From positions 248,001 through 312,000 of the forward strand of contig NZ_JABBYC010000001.1 of the NCBI RefSeq assembly GCF_016742955.1: a DNA stretch of 64,000 nt, given 5' to 3'. The translations under genes were made by a program, and so were the position numbers. The notes below the pieces were generated by a model, which had not been told where the DNA came from, did no database searches, and saw only the letters and a program-made list of their open reading frames with translations. Each line of letters starts with the position of its first letter. Position 1 is the first letter of the stretch. Source of the stretch: Myceligenerans indicum (GTDB taxonomy: Bacteria; Actinomycetota; Actinomycetes; Actinomycetales; Cellulomonadaceae). This document shows, piece by piece, positions 8,512 to 16,879 of the stretch.

Positions 8512-8543
8512 GAGGCGGCCCATCCTCGTGGATGTGCCGCCTC
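8512..8543. terminator. Bidirectional hairpin between convergent genes
   Basis: GAGGCGGC (8512-8519) pairs with GCCGCCTC (8536-8543), extended by CATC/GATG across a one-base symmetric mismatch, with a 6-nt loop. It lies between the convergent genes ending at 8399 and 8570. No U-tract is visible. Confidence 0.55.
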
Positions 8544-8569
8544 GCCGTTCGTGCTGTCGGCGGTGATCC

Positions 8570-8779
8570 TCAGCCCTCGCCTGCCTTGAGGCGTTCACGG
8601 CTCTTGGCGTACTGCCGCTCGATGTAGGACTCGAGTTCCGCCGCCTCGATGCGCCAGACCTTCTTCGGACCCACCTGAATGGCCGGCAGGTCACCGGTGC
8701 GCACGAGCGCGTAGCCCTGCGCCATGGAGATGTTCAGGGTCTCGACCACGTCAGCCAGAGAGAGAAACCGCTTATCCAT
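8570..8779 (-). CDS. Excisionase/MerR-type helix-turn-helix protein
   Basis: 69 aa from the ATG at 8779. The whole protein is one winged-helix domain of the excisionase (DNA-binding domain, excisionase family) type: LSLADVVETLNISMAQGYALVR is the HTH, GDLPAIQVGPKKVWRIEAAEL the wing, and a charged helix follows. Such small proteins occur in many actinobacteria as transcription factors rather than phage excisionases, and no integrase is nearby. The ATG follows CATAGT by 6 nt, consistent with a leaderless transcript. It is divergent from the SAF gene and may regulate it. Confidence 0.8.
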   Translation of the reverse strand: MDKRFLSLADVVETLNISMAQGYALVRTGDLPAIQVGPKKVWRIEAAELESYIERQYAKSRERLKAGEG

Positions 8780-8825
8780 GACGCCACTATGGCACAGGCC
8801 CTCGACACTGGCGCGGAAATTCACA

Positions 8826-8835
8826 GTTATCCACA
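8826..8835 (+). promoter_or_regulatory. TTATCCACAG motif (DnaA-box-like)
   Basis: A perfect copy of the classical DnaA-box 9-mer TTATCCACA plus G, in the intergenic region between the HTH gene (start 8779, minus) and the SAF gene (start 8928, plus). The same 10-mer occurs at 4478-4487, and a one-mismatch copy at 7818-7827 on the other strand. Function is unknown; transcriptional control is as likely as a replication role. Confidence 0.4.
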
Positions 8836-8927
8836 GAATGACTTCATCGGATGCCGGATCCCGGACGTTCGCTCACCATGTCTGGGGGACGTTCACCGCC
8901 TTCGACCCGAACACCGAGAGGACCTAC

Positions 8928-9617
8928 ATGATCGACGCACCGCCCACACCGGGGGAGAGTCGCTCTGCCGCCAGGTTGCGCCCGCCCGGTTGGCGAGATC
9001 CTCGCCTCCTGAGCGGGATCGTGCTGGTGGCGATGTCCGTCGCGCTCGGCTCCTGGCTGGTCGCCTCCGCGGGCCGAACAGTACCTGTGTTCGTCGCCGA
9101 CGGCGCGCTGACACCCGGTGAGCCCGTGACCCGGGACGCGCTCCGCGTCGTGGACGTTCGGCTGAGCGCCGGACTGGATCGGTACCTCCGTGCGGACGCG
9201 GACCTGCCACCGGGCCTCGTGGCACAGCGCGTGGTGGCGGACGGTGAGCTGGTCTCCAGGTCCGGCCTGGGCGACGGCAGCACGATGCGCTCCGTCGCCC
9301 TCCCGATCACGGGTGGCGTGTCCGAGCGCATCCGGCCCGGCGCGATCGCCGACCTCTGGTTCGTGCCCGAGCACGGATCCCGCTCCGAGACCGCGGGCAC
9401 GCCCGGAGCGGCGTCCCGTGGGGCCGGGACCGAGCCTGCAACCCTCGCCGAGGGCGTGATCGTCGAACAGGTCGAGGAGCCCGCCGGAGCGCTCGTGGTG
9501 GCCGGCACGACGACACTGCATGTCCTGGTGGAGCAAGAGGCGCTGCCGCGCGTGCTGGGTGCCCTGACCGAGCCGGGAAGCCTCGCGGTCGTTCCGGTCG
9601 GAGGAGCGGTCCGGTGA
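8928..9617 (+). CDS. SAF-domain membrane protein (CpaB/FlgA-like)
   Basis: 229 aa starting at MIDAPPTPGESR behind a GAGAGG ribosome site. A single N-terminal membrane helix (about 28-47, LLSGIVLVAMSVALGSWLVA) is followed by a SAF domain (VPVFVADGALTPGEPVTRDAL ... GLVAQRVVADGELV), the fold found in FlgA and in CpaB of type IVb pilus assembly. The C-terminal half is a small beta domain with a Gly/Ala-rich insert. Its stop overlaps the start of the CpaE-like gene (GTGA, 9614-9617), so the two proteins are made together. A role in an Flp/Tad-like envelope structure is plausible, but no pilin, TadA or TadB gene is in the window. Confidence 0.8.
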   Translation: MIDAPPTPGESRSAARLRPPGWRDPRLLSGIVLVAMSVALGSWLVASAGRTVPVFVADGALTPGEPVTRDALRVVDVRLSAGLDRYLRADADLPPGLVAQRVVADGELVSRSGLGDGSTMRSVALPITGGVSERIRPGAIADLWFVPEHGSRSETAGTPGAASRGAGTEPATLAEGVIVEQVEEPAGALVVAGTTTLHVLVEQEALPRVLGALTEPGSLAVVPVGGAVR

Positions 9618-10999
9618 CCGCGGCGGGCACGATCACGGTGCTCTGCGCGGTGCTGGGACCCGTGGAGAGCACCGTGGTGCGGCGGCTCGGCGAGGCGGGC
9701 GCGGCCGTGACGGTCACCCGCCGGTGTGCCGACCTCACCGAGCTGCTCGCTGCGGCGGAGGCCGGATCCGGACGGGCGGCCGTGGTATCGGCGACGCTGC
9801 CCGGCCTCGGGCGCGAGCCGGTGGCGAGACTGCACCAGGCAGGAGTTCGCGTGATCGCGCTCGACGACGCGCCTGAACCGAGTACCGAGCGCCTGGGCGC
9901 GATCGGGGTGGACGCTGTCGCGCGTTCCGTGCACGAGCTGCCGGCTGCCGTGCGGGACGAGCACACGCGCCCGCCGACGGCGCCGGACGCGGACCTCACG
10001 CGCCCAAGAGCCCGGACAGGCCGTGGCAGGCTCATCGCGGTCTGGGGGCCGGTCGGTGCACCCGGACGGACGACCACCGCCATCGAGCTGTCCGTGGCCC
10101 TGGCCGAGGGGCCGCCGGCGCCGGACCGGACCGGGCCGCCGCGCCGGAGCGGGCGCGGGAGCTTGCGCGGCAGGCTCTCACGAGCTGGGCGTGCGAGCCG
10201 CCGCGCACGGCGGGGCGGCCCGCGCGAGCAGGTGGTGCTCGCCGATGCCGACACCTACGGACCGTCTGTCGCGCCCCGCCTCGGACTGCTCGACGACTCC
10301 GCGGGGCTGGCCGGCGCGGTGCGTGCCGCCGCAGCCGGGCCGCTCGAGGTCGAGAGCCTCGCTCGCCATGCGCCCGTGACGCTCCCCGGGGTGCGGGTGC
10401 TCGGGGGCATCGTGCGGCCGGCACGGTGGGCAGAGCTGTCCGGCGCAGCGCTCGACGCCGTCTGGGACCGGTCCCGGGACCTGGCCGACTGGGTCGTGGT
10501 GGACACCGGTCCGGTGCTGGAGACCGACGAACTCCTCTCCTACGACACGCGGGCCCCGCAGCGAAACGGGGCGACCCTCGGGGCGCTCGCCGCCGCGGAC
10601 GTCGTGGTGGTCGTCGGAGGAGGGGACCCGATCGGCCTGCACCGTCTCGTCCGAGGGCTCGATGACCTGGCCGCTCTTCCCGTGCCGCTCACCCCGGACC
10701 GGCTGGTCGTGGTCAACCGGGTCCGCGCGGCGACGGTCGGCGACGGCCCCCGGGGCGCGGTTCGCACCGCGCTCGCCCGCTTCGCCGGCGTCGACCCTTT
10801 TCTGGTTCCCGATGACCCGGCCGGACTGGACGCGGGGCTCCTGACCGGCCGGGCGCTCTCCGAGTGCGCGCCCGGCTCACCGGCCCGTACGGCATTCGGA
10901 GACCTCGCGGACCAGGTGCGGCGGATCGTACGGGAGCGGATGTCGCCCCGCGCCGAGGCCTCCCCGTGGGTCGGCATCCCGAACCGGCGCCACGCGTGA
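9614..10999 (+). CDS. CpaE/TadZ-like MinD/ParA-family protein with deviant Walker A
   Basis: 461 aa from a GTG coupled to the SAF gene. Residues about 1-115 resemble a receiver-like pseudo-domain. From about 135 a SIMIBI ATPase core follows: AVWGPVGAPGRTTTAIEL at the Walker A position, VLADADTYGPSVAPRLGLLD for the next conserved strand, VVVDTGPVLE for Walker B and VVVVGGGDPIGL. Both lysines of the usual KGGxGKT are replaced (Pro/Val and Arg), as in many actinobacterial CpaE-like proteins, so ATP use is uncertain. An Arg-rich insertion of about 35 residues (176-210) interrupts the fold and could bind lipid or nucleic acid. TadZ/CpaE proteins position pilus machinery at the pole. Confidence 0.78.
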   Translation: MTAAGTITVLCAVLGPVESTVVRRLGEAGAAVTVTRRCADLTELLAAAEAGSGRAAVVSATLPGLGREPVARLHQAGVRVIALDDAPEPSTERLGAIGVDAVARSVHELPAAVRDEHTRPPTAPDADLTRPRARTGRGRLIAVWGPVGAPGRTTTAIELSVALAEGPPAPDRTGPPRRSGRGSLRGRLSRAGRASRRARRGGPREQVVLADADTYGPSVAPRLGLLDDSAGLAGAVRAAAAGPLEVESLARHAPVTLPGVRVLGGIVRPARWAELSGAALDAVWDRSRDLADWVVVDTGPVLETDELLSYDTRAPQRNGATLGALAAADVVVVVGGGDPIGLHRLVRGLDDLAALPVPLTPDRLVVVNRVRAATVGDGPRGAVRTALARFAGVDPFLVPDDPAGLDAGLLTGRALSECAPGSPARTAFGDLADQVRRIVRERMSPRAEASPWVGIPNRRHA

Positions 11000-11061
11000 C
11001 ACGACCCACCGGATCCGGGCCGCGGCCGCCCGGCGCAGGTGAGGAGGCCACGGCCGCAGGA

Positions 11062-11568
11062 TCAGCGCGGAATTCCGGAGACCTCCGACCAGTCGTACCA
11101 GAGCAGGTCGCGGTCGGTGGCGCGCTGGACCGCGCCGGCGAGCGCGTCCTCGTCGTCGGCGTCGGCGGCGGTACGGAGCGCTGCCACGTCCGGGGCAGCC
11201 TCGGGCTCGTCGGCATGCACGCACACGATCGGCACGTCCTGCACGACGTCGGTCAGGCGAAGGGTGGAGGCTGCGGACTCGGCTCCCTGGCCCTCCACCG
11301 GCACGAGCACGGTGTCGGGCACCTCGACGGTGACGACGGCGCGCAGAGGCGGTGCGTCTCGACGCGCGGCAAGCAGCGTGAGTGACGCCGCGGCGGCGTC
11401 GAGGAAGGCGGAGTACTCCAGTCCTTCGGTGTCCTCGTTGGGCAGCTCGGCCGTCAGCGCCTTGGTGACGCCGTGCACCAGGCGCGGTGTGAGGGACCAG
11501 CGGGCGGAGGTGCGGCCGACGTCGACGATGTCGAGCTCGTCGAGCGTGGCGGGCACGTAGATGCGCAT
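11062..11568 (-). CDS. DUF6912-like conserved protein
   Basis: 168 aa from the ATG at 11568. The start MRIYVPATLDEL and the body (SLTPRLVHGVTKALTAELPNEDTEGLEYSAFLDAAAASL) match a conserved actinobacterial family of unknown function that I place as DUF6912 from memory. It is acidic, has no membrane segment and no recognised catalytic motif. It lies 31 nt downstream of the HisN-like phosphatase on the same strand, so the two are probably an operon, and it is convergent with the CpaE-like gene. Confidence 0.68.
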   Translation of the reverse strand: MRIYVPATLDELDIVDVGRTSARWSLTPRLVHGVTKALTAELPNEDTEGLEYSAFLDAAAASLTLLAARRDAPPLRAVVTVEVPDTVLVPVEGQGAESAASTLRLTDVVQDVPIVCVHADEPEAAPDVAALRTAADADDEDALAGAVQRATDRDLLWYDWSEVSGIPR

Positions 11569-11599
11569 GGGAAAAGTGTGCCTGCTCCGTGGCGGCAGC

Positions 11600-12394
11600 T
11601 CACCCCAGCAGATCGAGGACCTGGTCGTGCAGCAGGCCGTTCGTGGCCAGACCGTTCCGGCCCCACGGGCCCGGCTCCCCGTCCAGTGAGGTGAACCGTC
11701 CGCCGGCCTCCTGGACGATGGGCACGAGCGCCGCCATGTCGTACACCTCCAGCTCGGGTTCGGGTGCGATGTCCACCGCGCCTTCCGCCACCAGCATGTA
11801 CGACCAGAAGTCCCCGTAGCCGCGAGTGCGATAGCACCGCCGCGTGAGGTCGAGGAACGCTTCCAGCAGGCCGCGCGACTCCCAGCCGCTGAGCGACGCG
11901 AAGCTGAGCGAGGCGTCACCGAGCTCCCGGACACCCGAGACGTTCATCCGGGTCGCCGAGTGCAACCCCTTGCCGGTCCAGGCGCCGGAGCCTTGGGCGG
12001 CCCACCAGCGCCGCCCCAGGGCCGGCGCGCTGACCAGCCCGACCACGACGTCCTCCCCGTCGGCAAGCGCGATGAGCGTTGCCCAGACGGGTACACCACG
12101 CACGAAGTTCTTGGTGCCGTCGATCGGGTCGATGATCCAGCGCCGCGCACCGCTGCCGGCCGCGCCGTACTCCTCGCCGACGATCGCGTCGCGGGTACGG
12201 GCCCGCTGGAGCTGGGCGCGGATCATCTCCTCGGCCGCCCGGTCGGCATCGGACACCGGCGTGTTGTCCGGCTTCGTCTCGACGTGCAGGTCGAGGGAGC
12301 GGAAGCGCGACATGGTGTGCGCGTCCACCTGGTCGGCGATGACGTGGGCGAGACGCAGGTCATCGTCATAGCTGGTCTTGGTCACGGCGGCCAC
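11600..12394 (-). CDS. hisN: Inositol-monophosphatase-family phosphatase, probable histidinol-phosphatase
   Basis: 264 aa. All Mg-binding motifs of the IMPase family are present: GEEY (about 66-69), IDPIDGTKNF (about 81-90) and the late Asp in ELEVYDMAALVPIVQEAGG. The close match to actinobacterial HisN (SYDDDLRLAHVIADQVD) suggests histidinol-phosphate to histidinol in histidine synthesis, though inositol-phosphate activity cannot be excluded. The start is uncertain: the GTG at 12394 lies 7 nt after TACGGT (leaderless style), and GTG codons at 12403 and 12385 are alternatives. It is divergent from aroA, another amino-acid pathway gene. Confidence 0.82.
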   Translation of the reverse strand: MAAVTKTSYDDDLRLAHVIADQVDAHTMSRFRSLDLHVETKPDNTPVSDADRAAEEMIRAQLQRARTRDAIVGEEYGAAGSGARRWIIDPIDGTKNFVRGVPVWATLIALADGEDVVVGLVSAPALGRRWWAAQGSGAWTGKGLHSATRMNVSGVRELGDASLSFASLSGWESRGLLEAFLDLTRRCYRTRGYGDFWSYMLVAEGAVDIAPEPELEVYDMAALVPIVQEAGGRFTSLDGEPGPWGRNGLATNGLLHDQVLDLLG

Positions 12395-12562
12395 GTCCGC
12401 CACCGTAGCGCCAAATCGGCGTTCCAGGGCGAAATGCAGCATGGCGTGGACAGGCGCACCGCACGACACGCCGCACGGACAAGCACGCCGTGTCCGCCGG
12501 GACAGCCGGGACGACGTCGAGACGACCGGGCCCTCGCTGACCCGCTCGGATAACCTCGGGGC

Positions 12563-13870
12563 ATGACGAATGCCCCCACCGCACCGACCTGGGCCGCCCC
12601 GACCGCCGTCGGGCCACTGGACTCGACCGTCGAGGTGCCGGGCAGCAAGTCCCTGACCAACCGCCTGCTCGTCCTCGCCGCGCTCGCCGACGGACCGGGC
12701 GTGCTCCGCGGGGCGTTGCGCAGCCGCGACGCCGATCTCATGATCGCCGGCCTGCGCGCCCTCGGGACCGGCATCACCGAGAGCGATGTTCCCGGAACCC
12801 TGCACGTCACTCCTGGTCCGGCTCCCGTCACCGGCGCCGAGATCGACTGCGGCCTCGCGGGCACCGTGATGCGCTTCCTGCCGTCGGTCGCCGCCCTCGC
12901 GGCAGGCCCCGTCCGGTTCGACGGCGATCGTGCGGCACGAGTCCGGCCGATGGCGCCGGTCCTGACCGCCCTGCATGCGCTCGGTGTGTCCGTGACCGGA
13001 CCCGGCGACGACTTCCCGACACATCTCCCGTTCACCGTCACCGGGACCGGCTCCGTCCGGGGCGGAACCGTGGACATCGACGCCTCCGCGTCGTCGCAGT
13101 TCGTCTCGGGGCTCCTGCTGGCCGCGCCCCGGTACCAGCAGGGCCTGACGCTGCGGCACATCGGCACGACGCTGCCGAGCCTGCCGCACATCGAGATGAC
13201 CGTCGCCACCCTGCGCGACGTCGGGGTCACCGTCGACGACACCCGCGACGGTCTGTGGCGCGTCGAACCGGGCCCGATCAGCGCCCGTGACGTGCGCGTC
13301 GAGCCCGACCTGTCCAACGCTGCCCCGTTCCTCGCCGCCGCTCTCGTCGCGGGCGGTACCGTGCGCATCCCCGGCTGGCCCGCCCGGACGACGCAGCCCG
13401 GCGCCCTCCTGCCCGGCATCCTGACCCGCATGGGAGGCACCGCCGAGGTCTCCGGCGACATCCTGACCGTGACAGGTACCGGACAGGTGCGCGGCGTCGA
13501 CCTCGACCTGCACGCCGCCGGTGAACTCGCCCCGACCGTCGCCGTGCTCGCCGCGCTCGCGGACTCCCCGACGCGGCTGCGCGGCATCGCGCACCTGCGC
13601 GGGCACGAGACGGACCGCCTCGCGGCCCTGGCCCGCGAGATCACGCGGCTGGGCGGACAGGCGGAGGAGACCCGGGACGGCCTGGTCATCACTCCGCGCC
13701 CGCTTCACGCCGAGACCTTCCGCACGTACGAGGACCACCGGATGGCGACGTCTGGCGCGCTGATCGGGTTGCGGGTGCCCGGGGTCGAGGTGGAGGACAT
13801 CGCGACGACCGGCAAGACGATGCCGGAGTTCCCGTCCCTCTGGCAGCGAATGCTCGGAGCGGGCGTATGA
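12563..13870 (+). CDS. aroA: 3-phosphoshikimate 1-carboxyvinyltransferase (EPSP synthase)
   Basis: 435 aa, the normal family length. It transfers the enolpyruvyl group of PEP to shikimate 3-phosphate in the shikimate pathway. Family motifs are clear: [20 protein letters not shown] near the N-terminus, [21 protein letters not shown] in place of the usual LGNAGT segment, [19 protein letters not shown], and [18 protein letters not shown] near the end. Two repeated inside-out alpha/beta domains are expected. The ATG is 6 nt after TAACCT, with no Shine-Dalgarno sequence, so the mRNA may be leaderless. rsgA follows after 16 nt and is probably co-transcribed. Confidence 0.95.
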   Translation: MTNAPTAPTWAAPTAVGPLDSTVEVPGSKSLTNRLLVLAALADGPGVLRGALRSRDADLMIAGLRALGTGITESDVPGTLHVTPGPAPVTGAEIDCGLAGTVMRFLPSVAALAAGPVRFDGDRAARVRPMAPVLTALHALGVSVTGPGDDFPTHLPFTVTGTGSVRGGTVDIDASASSQFVSGLLLAAPRYQQGLTLRHIGTTLPSLPHIEMTVATLRDVGVTVDDTRDGLWRVEPGPISARDVRVEPDLSNAAPFLAAALVAGGTVRIPGWPARTTQPGALLPGILTRMGGTAEVSGDILTVTGTGQVRGVDLDLHAAGELAPTVAVLAALADSPTRLRGIAHLRGHETDRLAALAREITRLGGQAEETRDGLVITPRPLHAETFRTYEDHRMATSGALIGLRVPGVEVEDIATTGKTMPEFPSLWQRMLGAGV

Positions 13871-13886
13871 GGGGAGGCCGGCGCTG

Positions 13887-15002
13887 ATGGCACGGCGTGG
13901 CGCGCGCGACGAGTCGGACTTCCGGTCCCGGCCGTCCAAGCACGGCTCGCGGCCGCGCACCAAGCGCCGGCCGAGCCACGAGGATGCCGTGACCGCGCTG
14001 GTCACGGGCGTGGACCGGGGGCGCTACACCCTGCTCGTGCCAGGGTCCGGTGCCATCGTGCTGGCCATGAGGGCCCGCGAGCTCGTGCGTACCCGGGTCG
14101 TGGTCGGCGACCGGGTCGAGGTGGTCGGCGACGTCAGCGGTGACGAGGGGACGCTGGCGCGCATCGTTCGGATCGCGGAGCGAAGCTCCGTGCTGCGCCG
14201 GACCGCGGACGACGACGACCCGTACGAACGGATCGTCGTCGCCAACGCCGACCGGCTCGTCATCGTGACCGCGCTCGCGGATCCACCGCCCCGCACCGGC
14301 ATGATCGACAGGTGCGTGGTCGCGGCCTACGACGCCGGGATGGATGTGCTCCTGTGTCTCACCAAGGCGGATCTGGCCTCGCCCGAAGAATTACGGGGGC
14401 TGTACGAGCCTCTCGGCGTCGAGGTGGTGGTGACCCGCGCCCAGGCGGCTCACGCTGCCGCGGAAGAGGCGGAACCACGCGACGAGATTCTCGCCCTGGA
14501 GGCCGCCTCGGTCGAAGAGGTGCGTGAGCGGCTGCGGGGGAAGACGTCGGTCCTGGTGGGGCACTCGGGTGTGGGCAAGTCCACGCTGATCAACGCCCTG
14601 GTGCCGACGGCGGACCGCGCGACCGGGGGCGTCAACGACGTCACCGGCCGCGGACGTCACACCTCGACGTCGGCCATCGCCCTGCCGCTGCCACCCGGGC
14701 CGGGGGAGGCCGGCACGGACGCGGACCCGGACGGCTGGGTGATCGACACACCAGGGGTGCGGTCGTTCGGACTGGCTCACGTCCAGATCGCCCACCTGCT
14801 GCACGCGTTCGACGACCTGGCCGAGGCCGCCCTCGACTGCCCGCGTGGGTGTACCCACCAGGCGGACGCTCCGGACTGCGCGCTGGACGACTGGGTTGCG
14901 GGGTCGCCCGACGACGAGACCCGCACGACACGCGCGCTCCGGCTCACCTCGTTCCGCCGTCTCCTCGCGAGCCGCACCGGCGCCGTCCTCAAGGAGAGCT
15001 GA
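13887..15002 (+). CDS. rsgA: Ribosome small-subunit GTPase A
   Basis: 371 aa. The circularly permuted GTPase order is visible: an OB-fold domain (TLLVPGSGAIVLAMRARELV), then G4 TKAD (about 156), then G1 GHSGVGKST (about 224-232), switch region GRGRHTST and G3 DTPG. A C-terminal zinc knuckle carries CPRGCTHQADAPDC. RsgA promotes late maturation of the 30S subunit. The basic N-terminal tail (SKHGSRPRTKRRPSH) is typical of actinobacterial members. It lies 16 nt downstream of aroA, an arrangement common in actinobacteria. Confidence 0.94.
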   Translation: MARRGARDESDFRSRPSKHGSRPRTKRRPSHEDAVTALVTGVDRGRYTLLVPGSGAIVLAMRARELVRTRVVVGDRVEVVGDVSGDEGTLARIVRIAERSSVLRRTADDDDPYERIVVANADRLVIVTALADPPPRTGMIDRCVVAAYDAGMDVLLCLTKADLASPEELRGLYEPLGVEVVVTRAQAAHAAAEEAEPRDEILALEAASVEEVRERLRGKTSVLVGHSGVGKSTLINALVPTADRATGGVNDVTGRGRHTSTSAIALPLPPGPGEAGTDADPDGWVIDTPGVRSFGLAHVQIAHLLHAFDDLAEAALDCPRGCTHQADAPDCALDDWVAGSPDDETRTTRALRLTSFRRLLASRTGAVLKES

Positions 15003-15068
15003 GCAGCGGTCCCGCAGTTCACGCGCGCCACCAGGCCAGTCCCGGCGAGGAGATCCCGTCGCCGGGCC

Positions 15069-15551
15069 TCAGCCCTCCTTGGCGGCGGCCTTCGCAGCCC
15101 GGGCAGCCGCACGAGCCGCTCGCGCCTGCTGCACGCGCCAGTTCAGCCCGGGCCTACCCTCGGTGTCGGCGCCTGCGATGAGAGCGGCACCGATGGCGCC
15201 GAGGTTGCCGACGAACCGCTGGGCGCGGGCCTCCCGGTCGCCGTCGGACCGGCCGAACGGCTGGTTGACGACGGCGAGCGGCACCGTGAGCAGGGCGAGC
15301 GTCACGGCCGCCGTGCGAGGAGCCTTGCCGAGGGCGAGAAGACCGCCTGCCGTGGCGACGGCGACGCCGTGCACGCGGATGATGGTGGTCACCTGCTTCT
15401 CGCTCAGGGGTTCGGCGCCGAGCGCCTTCGCCACGAGGCCTGAGCCACGTCGCGCCGCCTGGACGTGCTCGGCCGGCTTGCTCGCCGCCTGCACCCCCGA
15501 CGCGACGAACCAGGAGGCCAGAAGGGGTCGAGCGATGTGTCGCAGCACCAT
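15069..15551 (-). CDS. DoxX-family membrane protein
   Basis: 160 aa starting MVLRHIARPLLASWFVASG; a start four codons upstream (15563) is possible. Four hydrophobic segments typical of DoxX proteins are present (LLASWFVASGVQA, VHGVAVATAGGLLALG, AAVTLALLTVPLAVV, FVGNLGAIGAALIAG), followed by an Ala/Lys/Arg-rich cytoplasmic tail. DoxX proteins take part in thiol/oxidative-stress complexes in some actinobacteria. Its position just downstream of the sigma/anti-sigma pair on the same strand fits membership of that redox regulon, which is an inference. Confidence 0.8.
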   Translation of the reverse strand: MVLRHIARPLLASWFVASGVQAASKPAEHVQAARRGSGLVAKALGAEPLSEKQVTTIIRVHGVAVATAGGLLALGKAPRTAAVTLALLTVPLAVVNQPFGRSDGDREARAQRFVGNLGAIGAALIAGADTEGRPGLNWRVQQARAARAAARAAKAAAKEG

Positions 15552-15673
15552 GCGGTCCACCATGTCAAAGGTCTGCCGTTCCGTCCACGGCAGGACGGCG
15601 ACGGCGTGTCGGAGGTCCCCGTCCTGCGTCGGGCGGGTGCCCGGAAGGTCTTCGGGCCTCGGGGCGCGTCGCC

Positions 15674-15964
15674 TCAGCGCGCCTCGATCCGGATCTGCTC
15701 GTGGATCCGCAGCCGCAGCGTCTCGGGGGCGCGCTCGGAGCAGGAACGCTTCACGAGCTGCTTCACCAGGTCCTCGACGCTCAGCTCCGCGAGGCACGGC
15801 GAACAGTGTGCGACGTGAGCCCGCATCCTCTGTTCGTCCTGCGGTGTCATCTCGGAGTCCAGGTACTCGTACAGGTGCTGGAGCGCGTGTTCGCACTCGG
15901 AGCCCGGGGTGTCGTGCGGGATCGGTTTCACGGCCGGTTGGCCGTCCCGCTCTTGGTCCTTCAC
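15674..15964 (-). CDS. rsrA: Mycothiol-system anti-sigma factor (RsrA family)
   Basis: 96 aa from a GTG that overlaps the sigma-factor stop by 4 nt (GTGA). A zinc-binding anti-sigma motif HxxxCxxC is present: His50, Cys54 and Cys57, with an additional upstream Cys24 in [16 protein letters not shown]. In Streptomyces RsrA, oxidation of this site releases zinc and frees SigR, switching on thiol-redox genes. Small size, position and motif agree. The pair is the redox stress switch of the cell. Confidence 0.9.
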   Translation of the reverse strand: MKDQERDGQPAVKPIPHDTPGSECEHALQHLYEYLDSEMTPQDEQRMRAHVAHCSPCLAELSVEDLVKQLVKRSCSERAPETLRLRIHEQIRIEAR

Positions 15965-16632
15965 TTCGCGCCTCCGGGTGCCTCTGTCTTCACCAGTCCA
16001 CGCTCCGCCGCATAGTCGGCGAGGAGCTCTCGCAGCTGCCGGCGACCACGGTGCAGCCTGGACATCACCGTGCCGATCGGTGTACCCATGATCTCCGCGA
16101 TCTCCTTGTAGGGGAAGCCTTCCACGTCCGCGTAGTACACGACCATCCGGCGGTCCTCCGGCAGTGCGGCGAGGGCGCGCTTCACGTCGCTGTCGGGAAG
16201 GCGGTCCAGCGCCTCGACCTCGGCGGATCGCAGCCCCTGGGACGTGTGCGACGCCGCACGGGCGATCTGCCAGTCCTCGATCTCCTCGGCCTGCGACTGC
16301 TGCGGCTGACGCTGCTTCTTGCGATAGCTATTGATGAACGTGTTCGTCAGGATCCGGTACAGCCAGGCCTTCAGGTTGGTGCCCGGCCGGTACTGGTGGA
16401 ACGCCGCGAACGCCTTGGCGAACGTCTCCTGCACCAGGTCCTCCGCGTCCGCGGGGTTGCGAGTCATCCGCAACGCCGCCGAGTACAGCTGGTCGAGGTA
16501 CTGGAGCGCGTCACGTTCGAACCGCGCGGCGCGGGCCGCGTTGTCCTCGCCCTCGGGGGTGCGGTCTGACGCCTCGTCGGGCGTGCTTGTCTGCGGGTGG
16601 TCCGTCATCAACGCCGAGCCTAGTTGCGTCAC
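15961..16632 (-). CDS. sigR: ECF sigma factor of the SigR/SigH type
   Basis: 223 aa from a GTG with a GGAAAGGA ribosome site; the ATG at 16608 would give 215 aa. Region 2 ([27 protein letters not shown] and [21 protein letters not shown]) and region 4 ([49 protein letters not shown]) are complete and match SigR/SigH. It is paired with RsrA and preceded by a SigR-type promoter, so it should activate itself on thiol oxidation. An open in-frame extension reaches 16824 and recalls the longer SigR' isoform made in Streptomyces by an upstream start, but I cannot tell whether it is translated. Confidence 0.92.
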   Translation of the reverse strand: MTQLGSALMTDHPQTSTPDEASDRTPEGEDNAARAARFERDALQYLDQLYSAALRMTRNPADAEDLVQETFAKAFAAFHQYRPGTNLKAWLYRILTNTFINSYRKKQRQPQQSQAEEIEDWQIARAASHTSQGLRSAEVEALDRLPDSDVKRALAALPEDRRMVVYYADVEGFPYKEIAEIMGTPIGTVMSRLHRGRRQLRELLADYAAERGLVKTEAPGGAK

Positions 16633-16833
16633 GCGATCCTTTCCTGTGGCGTCGGTCTCGTTGCCGAGCCGCACGACCGCGCGCCGAGGTCGCTCAGGGG
16701 CGCCGAGGAAGCCGGGAGCCGGCCGCGGTGGCCCGGCCACATCGGTCACGGAGCCGGCCAACGGGCCGGTCACGGAGCCGGCCGGCATGCCTGGCACGAT
16801 CGGAGCGGTGGGGGACGAGATCACGACTGCGAA

Positions 16834-16860
16834 AACGATCCTCCCGGCCGATACATTCCC
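16834..16860 (-). promoter_or_regulatory. SigR-type autoregulatory promoter
   Basis: On the minus strand GGGAAT (16860-16855) and GTT (16836-16834) are separated by 18 nt, matching the SigR consensus GGGAAT-N18-GTT. It lies about 200 nt upstream of the sigR start, so the transcript would cover the possible upstream in-frame start. The region also overlaps the promoter region of the divergent ferritin gene. Confidence 0.72.
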
Positions 16861-16879
16861 GCGGGGCTACGTTGTTGCC

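Noticed and set aside
8570..8779. Excisionase-like gene as a sign of a prophage or integrative element
   Set aside because: No integrase, att-like direct repeats or phage genes nearby; such small HTH proteins are ordinary regulators in actinobacteria.
11600..14005. Long 5' extension of hisN running antisense through aroA
   Set aside because: Only the last 264 residues have IMPase motifs; the rest is the antisense of aroA.
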